From Nocardioides panzhihuensis (lineage in GTDB: Bacteria > Actinomycetota > Actinomycetes > Propionibacteriales > Nocardioidaceae): a stretch of 64,000 nt of DNA. A model generated the notes under the pieces. That model had not been told where the DNA came from and searched no databases. It saw only the letters and a list, made by a program, of their open reading frames with translations. The DNA lies in contig NZ_JACBZR010000001.1 of the NCBI RefSeq assembly GCF_013408335.1, positions 496,001 through 560,000 on the forward strand, in the 5' to 3' direction. This document shows, in pieces, positions 59,032 to 64,000 of the stretch; within the stretch, counting starts at the first letter, position 1; each line of letters begins with the position of its first letter. The translations under genes and the position numbers were made by a program.

Positions 59032-60597
59032 ATGCAGAAGGGATGGGCTGTGAATTTCGCTGAAGTACTCGATGTGGCCGCCGACCGCGCGCCGGCGGCT
59101 GAGGCGATCCGACTCGGTGGGCAGATCCTGGGGTACGGCGAACTGAGGCATCGTGCCCGAGTGGTGGCCGGGCTGATCCAGTCGGTTCGGATCCAAAGTG
59201 GTGAGAAGGTGGCGGTTCTCATGCACAACGCCTTCGAGTACGCGGAGATCGCGTTCGGTGTTATCGGTGGCGGGAGCGTGCTGCTACCTGTGAATCCCCG
59301 CCTTGCGGCGGCCGAGATCAGCTACATCCTCGACAATGCCGACGTCCGTGCCATCTTCATCGGCCCCGAGTTCGTTGACACAATGCTCGGCATTCGCCGC
59401 GAGCTGGAGAAGATCGACCATGTCTTCGTCGCCGCCGAGGAGCTGCCGCTGGCTGCGGCAGAATCAGGCTGGCAACTCTACGAGTCTGCGATCGCTGCCG
59501 CTGGGGCAGTGGACGACTGGGCCGACACCGACGGCCAGGACGACTGCATGCTCGTGTACACGTCAGGAACGACAGGCAGCCCCAAGGGTGCCGTCCGTTC
59601 CCATGCCAGCGCAATCTGGGGTGCGTCAAACTTCTCGACAGTCTGGGGGCAGATCGATCCGGAGCGAGACCGGTTCCTCTACTGCATCCCCATGGCCAGC
59701 ATCGGGTTCCTCAACGTGTTCGCGTCAAGTGTGTTCAACGGGCTTGCGGTCGAGCTGATGTACAAGTTCTCGCCCGAGAAGGCACTGGAGGTCATTGAGA
59801 CGAACCGAGTCACTCACGCCTATCTCGTTCCGGCCATGTGGCGGATGATCATGCGTTCGCCAGAGCTGGGTTCCCGCGACTTGGCCAGCCTTAGGGTGGG
59901 GATATGGGGTGGTGAGCCCTTAGATGACGCGTTGCGTGAGGCAATCTTGTCTAGGTTCGGTCCCGTGCTGCTTGGTGTGTTTGGCACGACGGAGGGTGCG
60001 TTGCTGTCTTCACGGTTAGGGGACGACCAGCGTCTGCCGAAGACGTCGGGGCGTGCTGCTGGGTACAACCGGTTTCGGATCGTCGATGAAGCCGGCAACG
60101 AAGTACCGCGAGGAACAGTAGGTGAGCTCATCAACAAAGGTCCGACCACGCTCAGCCGCTATTACAAGAATCCCGAAGCTACCGCGGATGTGCTGAGGAA
60201 TGGCTGGTACTACACCGGTGATCTCGCTTGGATGAACGAGGACGGGTTCGTCTTTGTCGTCGACCGCAAGCGAGAGATGCTGATCGCTGGCGGGCAGAAC
60301 GTTTACCCCGCGGAGCTCGAGCGGGTCCTCTGCTCCCACAGAGCCGTTGCGGCGGCAGCTGTGGTAGGCGTGCCCGATCCTGACTGGGGAGAGGCGGCCA
60401 TGGCCTTCGTGGTGCCCCTCGATGGCGCGCCGCCGGTCGATGAATTGACTGCGCATATGCGCGCCCATCTCGCTGGTTACAAGGTGCCGCGGCACTGGCG
60501 CTTCGTTGATGAGTTGCCTACGAACTCGATGGGCAAGGTCCGCAAACAAGCCCTCCGCGAGATGGCCGCCGGGGCCGAAGGGGTGGGGGCCGTCTGA
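59032..60597 (+). CDS. AMP-forming acyl-CoA synthetase (second copy)
   Basis: 521 residues from ATG 59032; GTG 59050 has a better SD (AAGGGA) and is an alternative. The P-loop is VYTSGTTGSPKG (about 175-186), VFGTTEGALL the adenine region, GWYYTGDLAWMNEDG holds the adenylate Asp, and PTNSMGKVRKQAL the catalytic Lys. It is only distantly similar to the ligase at 47262 in the parts compared by eye. It activates an unknown carboxylic acid. Codon use appears slightly less GC-rich than in the island operon. Confidence 0.92.
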   Translation: MQKGWAVNFAEVLDVAADRAPAAEAIRLGGQILGYGELRHRARVVAGLIQSVRIQSGEKVAVLMHNAFEYAEIAFGVIGGGSVLLPVNPRLAAAEISYILDNADVRAIFIGPEFVDTMLGIRRELEKIDHVFVAAEELPLAAAESGWQLYESAIAAAGAVDDWADTDGQDDCMLVYTSGTTGSPKGAVRSHASAIWGASNFSTVWGQIDPERDRFLYCIPMASIGFLNVFASSVFNGLAVELMYKFSPEKALEVIETNRVTHAYLVPAMWRMIMRSPELGSRDLASLRVGIWGGEPLDDALREAILSRFGPVLLGVFGTTEGALLSSRLGDDQRLPKTSGRAAGYNRFRIVDEAGNEVPRGTVGELINKGPTTLSRYYKNPEATADVLRNGWYYTGDLAWMNEDGFVFVVDRKREMLIAGGQNVYPAELERVLCSHRAVAAAAVVGVPDPDWGEAAMAFVVPLDGAPPVDELTAHMRAHLAGYKVPRHWRFVDELPTNSMGKVRKQALREMAAGAEGVGAV

Positions 60598-61124
60598 TCA
60601 GCCGTTGAAGACGGCGAGCTCAAGTCACGTGCTGCCGCAGGCCTCGCAGGGGGTCGCTCCCGCCCGTACGTCGACAGCTCGGCGTCGCGGGGGCGGACCC
60701 GACGGAATGCTCTGTTGAACGTGACCTGTGGGTGGGACTGATCGGCAGGATTGTGGTTCCGCGGAACGGCACTACGACCAGGTTTTCCTCAGCGTCACGT
60801 TGCTACCCGACGAACCATCCTGCTCCTGCGCTCGAGCGCCGCTCACGGCCGGCGACTCCTCTGATTCGCCATCGTTCTTCTGAGTCAAATCTGCGCTCAC
60901 CTCTGAGGCTGAGGGTTGCGACTGATGTCGGTGCGATGGCCTCGATTCCATGGCGAACAATCGTTTGTGGCGACCTTGACAACCTAGGTAAGGTCGTGGA
61001 CCGTGATTAAAAACAAACAGTTGTTTTGACCGCTGAGTGAGCGAGCACTGCCGCAGGCCACGGTCATACCTCAGCTCCACGCGAGTCATGGCGCGTGGGC
61101 AGTAAACGTCCGTTGGGAGTCGGG
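60598..61124. other. Intergenic region with a possible operator, no gene seen
   Basis: About 530 bases between the acyl-CoA ligase and the MHS transporter. Short frames have no recognisable family. It contains the AT-rich inverted repeat at 61015-61026 and probably the transporter promoter. Confidence 0.5.
61015..61026. promoter_or_regulatory. Candidate operator upstream of the MHS transporter
   Basis: AAACA-GT-TGTTT is a perfect inverted repeat in an AT-rich patch 99 bases before the transporter start. It resembles the CCAAAC/GTTTGG element at 58878, so both genes may share one regulator not present in the window. Confidence 0.4.
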
Positions 61125-62444
61125 ATGTCTGTCAAGCACATTTCAGCCGCCACGCGGCGCCGCGCGCTCGTCGCGGGCACCGTGGGCAACTTCGTCGAAT
61201 GGTTCGACTTCGTCGTCTACGGGGCCCTCGCAGTCGTCCTTGGTCCGCTCTTCTTTCCATCGGGGAGCCCGACGGCCGCGACGCTGTCGGTCTTCGCGAC
61301 GTTCGCGGTCGCCTTCCTGTTCCGGCCGCTCGGAGGCTACGTCTTCGGTGTCATCGGTGACCGCCTCGGCCGACGTGTCGCACTCTCGGGGACGGTGCTG
61401 CTCATGAGCGGTTCCACAATGGCGATAGGTATCCTCCCTACGGCTGACGCCCTCGGCGTCTGGGCCGCCGTGCTACTCGTCGCGATCAGGTGCCTCCAAG
61501 GAGTCGCCGTCGGTGGCGAGTGGTCTGGCTCCACGGTCTACCTTGTGGAGTTCGGGGGCGGACGAAACCGATCGCTCCTTGCCAGTCTGACTCCGGCGGG
61601 CGCCTGGGTGGGCGCCATGGCGGGTGTCGGGATTGTCGCGGCTCTCAGCGCCACGCTGGGGCCTGACGCGGTCCAGTCGTGGGGCTGGCGTGTCCCGTTC
61701 CTGCTGGCCGGTCCCTTGGGACTCGTGGGGTTCTACATGCGGCGGCGGTTGCGGGACACGCCGGCCTTCGAGGCGTTGAAGTTGGCCGACAACATCGAAC
61801 GCCAGCCCGTCCGCCGCGCGTTTCGCACCCATAAGACGGCGATGCTGTTCATCTTCGTCGGTGCCGCTATGGGTGCCGCCGCCGGCTACATGCTGATCGC
61901 CTATATGGTCAGCTACTTGACTGGCACGGTGGGAGTGCCGCTGGGGACGGCGCTCCTGACCAACATGATTGCGCTCGGTGTGTCGACGATCGGCACCATT
62001 GGCTCGGGATACTTGGCAGACCGCATTGGTCGCAAGCCGGTCTTCCTCAGCGCTCTGATTCTGCTGATGGTGCTTGCGGTGCCGCTATTCCTGCTTATCG
62101 GGACCGGGGGCTTGGCTGGAATCTTGGTCGGCCAGTGCGTTCTGGGAATCCTCACCGGGGCGATGTTGGCCCCGTTCGCCGTCCTCTGTGTCGAACTCTT
62201 CCCGGCTGAGGTGCGGTACGCGGCCTCTGGCGTTAGCTACAGCCTCGGCGCAGGACTTCTCGGAGGGATATCGCCGCTGGTGGCCGCTACGCTCGTAGCC
62301 ACGACCGGTTCGCCTCTCGCGCCCGCGGTCTACCTGAGCTTGATGCTGTTCATTACGTTGTTGGCCGCACTCGCTTTTCTCCGCGAGACTCTGGTTTCAA
62401 CACCCGACGGTGCGCTGGAGGCCGCCGAGGCACCTTCGGCCTGA
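61125..62444 (+). CDS. MHS-family (metabolite:H+ symporter) MFS transporter
   Basis: 439 residues from ATG 61125; GTG 61095 is in frame but has no better SD. TM1 carries AGTVGNFVEWFDFVVYGALA, the MHS hallmark (GNxxEWxDFxxYG), followed by FRPLGGYVFGVIGDRLGRR (motif A) and GVAVGGEWSGS. MHS carriers import organic acids or osmolytes such as citrate, ketoglutarate, shikimate, proline or betaine. Together with the ligase at 59032 it likely imports an organic acid that is then activated to its CoA thioester. Confidence 0.93.
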   Translation: MSVKHISAATRRRALVAGTVGNFVEWFDFVVYGALAVVLGPLFFPSGSPTAATLSVFATFAVAFLFRPLGGYVFGVIGDRLGRRVALSGTVLLMSGSTMAIGILPTADALGVWAAVLLVAIRCLQGVAVGGEWSGSTVYLVEFGGGRNRSLLASLTPAGAWVGAMAGVGIVAALSATLGPDAVQSWGWRVPFLLAGPLGLVGFYMRRRLRDTPAFEALKLADNIERQPVRRAFRTHKTAMLFIFVGAAMGAAAGYMLIAYMVSYLTGTVGVPLGTALLTNMIALGVSTIGTIGSGYLADRIGRKPVFLSALILLMVLAVPLFLLIGTGGLAGILVGQCVLGILTGAMLAPFAVLCVELFPAEVRYAASGVSYSLGAGLLGGISPLVAATLVATTGSPLAPAVYLSLMLFITLLAALAFLRETLVSTPDGALEAAEAPSA

Positions 62445-63030
62445 TCGGGGCGTACGCAAATAAACGTGGCTGGCGTCGTTGCAGCGGTCAGGGAGCAACA
62501 GGACCGCCAGATGACTGTCGACACAGGGCTACTCGAAGGCTGCTCGCGAGGGCCATGACGGTGGCGGTCGCCCGGTCTGGTGCCACTGGCTTTGCCGAAA
62601 CGGGCGACCGCACTGGCCGGAGCGACTCGGCAATCGTCGGAGATGCTGTCGGGTTGTGATCCGGGCTGGCGCGGATCGGGACCCGCGCGGTGCGAGGACT
62701 ATCGCCACCGTTTGGCAAGACGCAGGGGCTTCCGGATCCGTGCCGGACCCGCTTGGGCATCGGTGTCGACATGCCGTCGCCGCGTGCGCCGGTCAGCTGG
62801 TTGGTGCCGATTGCTGGGCGCCAGACGCTTGCGCGGAGGTTCGTGTCGCCGAGGCACTCGGAATGAACTCACGGCCCGGCGCTCGTCTGCCCAGATCTCC
62901 TTGCCGCCGCGTGGGAGGCAGTCGAAAAATCCACACGAGGACGACGGATCAGGGGCAGCGTAAATGAGCGAGGGACGCTCCTGTTGCGGAACCCAAGAGA
63001 CGATGAGAGTTCAAGCCCCCGGCAGCGGGA
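62445..63030. other. Stretch without a recognisable gene
   Basis: About 590 bases after the MHS transporter. Several frames are open for 60-130 codons but are dominated by Arg/Ala/Ser/Pro and carry no motif I recognise. One plus-strand frame is interrupted by stops and could be a decayed gene. No RNA gene or strong hairpin was seen. Confidence 0.5.
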
Positions 63031-63279
63031 CTATTGAGCGTCGGACGCGGGGTTGGTGGCGTACAGATCAGCGGTGACCTCGCCCCGGCGTCGGCGCACG
63101 CCGGTGGCGCACTTGTGGCAGGCGCCCTTCAGCTGTGCGTGGAAGGGGCGGTCCCAGAAGACTGGCCAGTTGATGGCCCGTTGACCGCATTTGGTGAATG
63201 CGCTGCCGGGCTCCTTCGCGTGCAGCACGCCGTAGGGACGTTCGGCACCGATTGCGCCGACCTTGTGAGTCGAAGTCAC
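63031..63279 (-). CDS. Small Cys-containing protein
   Basis: 82 residues from GTG 63279. [14 protein letters not shown] and [26 protein letters not shown] suggest a small metal-binding fold (C...C-x2-C plus His). Similar short proteins of unknown function occur in actinobacteria, in my recollection. It lies on the minus strand directly after the mutase remnant, with 96 bases between. Confidence 0.5.
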   Translation of the reverse strand: MTSTHKVGAIGAERPYGVLHAKEPGSAFTKCGQRAINWPVFWDRPFHAQLKGACHKCATGVRRRRGEVTADLYATNPASDAQ

Positions 63280-63375
63280 ATATCATCGTGAGTTGGACAT
63301 CCCCAATCCTTTCGTTGGCTAGCCGAGGCTTCAGCCACAGGAGGTGCCTCAGGTCGTTGCGGGCATCCGCCGGGG

Positions 63376-64000
63376 TCAGACGTTGCGGCGGTACGGGCCG
63401 CCGACCTCGAAGAAGGTCTCGGTGATCTGCTGGAGGGTGCGTACGCGGGCGGCGTCCATGAGGACGGCGAACACGTTCTCTCCAGAAGTGGCGACATCCT
63501 TGAGTCGTGCGAGCGCCTGGTCGACCTCCGCGGCATGTGCGCCGCGGTAGGCGTGGACCCGTTTGAGACCTGGGACTGCTTCTCGGTCGCGGTGGCGCGG
63601 GCGAGCTCCAATTCCTGGGGCGGCGCGTCGGATGCGGGCTTGAGGAATGTGTTGACGCCGATGATGGGCAGGGTGCCGTCGAACTTGCGGTGCTCGTAGC
63701 CCATGGATTCGTCTTGGACGCGGCCGCGCTGGTAGCCGGTTTCCGTGGCGCCTGGACGCCGCCGCGTTCGCGGATCCGGTCGAACTCGGCCAGCATGGCG
63801 TCCTCGACGAGGTCGATGAGCTGGTCGATGATGAACGAGCCCTGTAGGGCGTTCTCGCTCATCGTCAGGCCCCAATCGCGGTTGATGATCAGCTGGATCG
63901 CCAGCGCCCGACGTACCGAGTCCTCGGTGGGGGTGGTGATGGCCTCGTCGTAGGCGTTGGTGTGCAGGCTGCTTGCGTTGTCGTCGATCGCGCATGTCCT
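63376..64000 (-). pseudogene. icmF: IcmF-type acyl-CoA mutase, C-terminal part with two frameshifts
   Basis: The minus strand reads in three successive frames: [20 protein letters not shown]...[18 protein letters not shown], then [34 protein letters not shown] and [15 protein letters not shown], then [39 protein letters not shown] and [11 protein letters not shown]. This is the C-terminal substrate-binding domain of fused isobutyryl-CoA mutase (IcmF), a B12 enzyme with a G-protein chaperone domain. Each frame change fits loss of one base: near 63751 (CAGGGC to CAGGC) and near 63567 (GTCCTC to GTCTC). The gene runs off the right edge. Either a pseudogene or assembly errors. Confidence 0.82.

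Noticed and set aside
62488..62967. Open frames of 94-127 codons on both strands after the MHS transporter
   Set aside because: Arg/Ser/Pro-rich with no motif; one plus frame faintly suggested a decayed protein but stops interrupt it and I could not name a family.
63001..63036. GAGTTCAAGCCCCCGGCAGCGGGAC as the partner copy of the tRNA-like fragment at 38257
   Set aside because: The T-loop similarity is superficial and the flanking bases do not match the 38257-38280 fragment.
1..64000. CRISPR array, rRNA operon, prophage structural genes, secondary-metabolite megasynthase
   Set aside because: No regularly spaced direct repeats, no rRNA sequence and no phage or PKS/NRPS signatures were seen; the only giant gene is the carboxylase.

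Overview
The window is a high-GC actinobacterial chromosome segment, most likely Nocardioides or a close Nocardioidaceae relative. The evidence is inference from composition and families: a DUF222/HNH (13E12-type) endonuclease gene, GGTCGAG-type dispersed hairpin repeats, oligoribonuclease beside tRNA-His, frequent GTG starts, and DesK-type two-component pairs. I ran no database search, so family names rest on motifs read by eye.

Layout. 1-6.4 kb is core-like: a cut-off secreted endoglycosylceramidase-like hydrolase, a four-domain phosphoribosyltransferase/TRSP/StiP-like/PELOTA fusion coupled to a ribokinase, a MarR-GNAT fusion with its own operator, tRNA-His with terminator, oligoribonuclease, and a membrane-anchored DsbA-like protein. 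6.4-32.6 kb mixes repeats, an HNH gene, secreted hydrolases and lipases, oxidoreductases, two histidine kinase/response regulator pairs, MarR/TetR/AraC regulators with efflux pumps, and a small sigma factor/Cys-motif cassette. 32.7-38.2 kb is one 1839-codon gene for a single-chain biotin-dependent acyl-CoA carboxylase, followed by a tRNA-3'-end-like scrap.

38.3-64 kb is accessory. A decayed excisionase-like/PIN toxin pair ends abruptly at about 40.06 kb. A divergent TetR gene and a 16-gene, largely overlapping plus-strand catabolic operon (40.77-57.68 kb) follow. The operon encodes an APC permease, C-C hydrolase-like protein, SnoaL and NmrA proteins, acyl-CoA dehydrogenase, acyl-CoA ligase, quinone-oxidoreductase-like protein, two SDRs, a sugar/amine-type kinase with an AGXT2L-type phospho-lyase, the three PxpA/B/C (5-oxoprolinase/lactamase) subunits, and a thiolase. 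Matching TetR operator candidates lie in the divergent promoter and before the third gene. Right of it are a truncated YyaL gene, a decayed IS481 transposase, a second acyl-CoA ligase, an MHS-type transporter, and a frameshifted C-terminal part of an IcmF-type mutase running off the window.

The most promising candidate for an undescribed system is the 40-57.7 kb operon. It combines amine import, phosphorylation and phospho-elimination of an amino alcohol, ATP-dependent lactam opening and CoA-thioester beta-oxidation under one TetR regulator, flanked by scars of mobile DNA. Second is the fused Ter-type PRTase protein with its coupled ribokinase.
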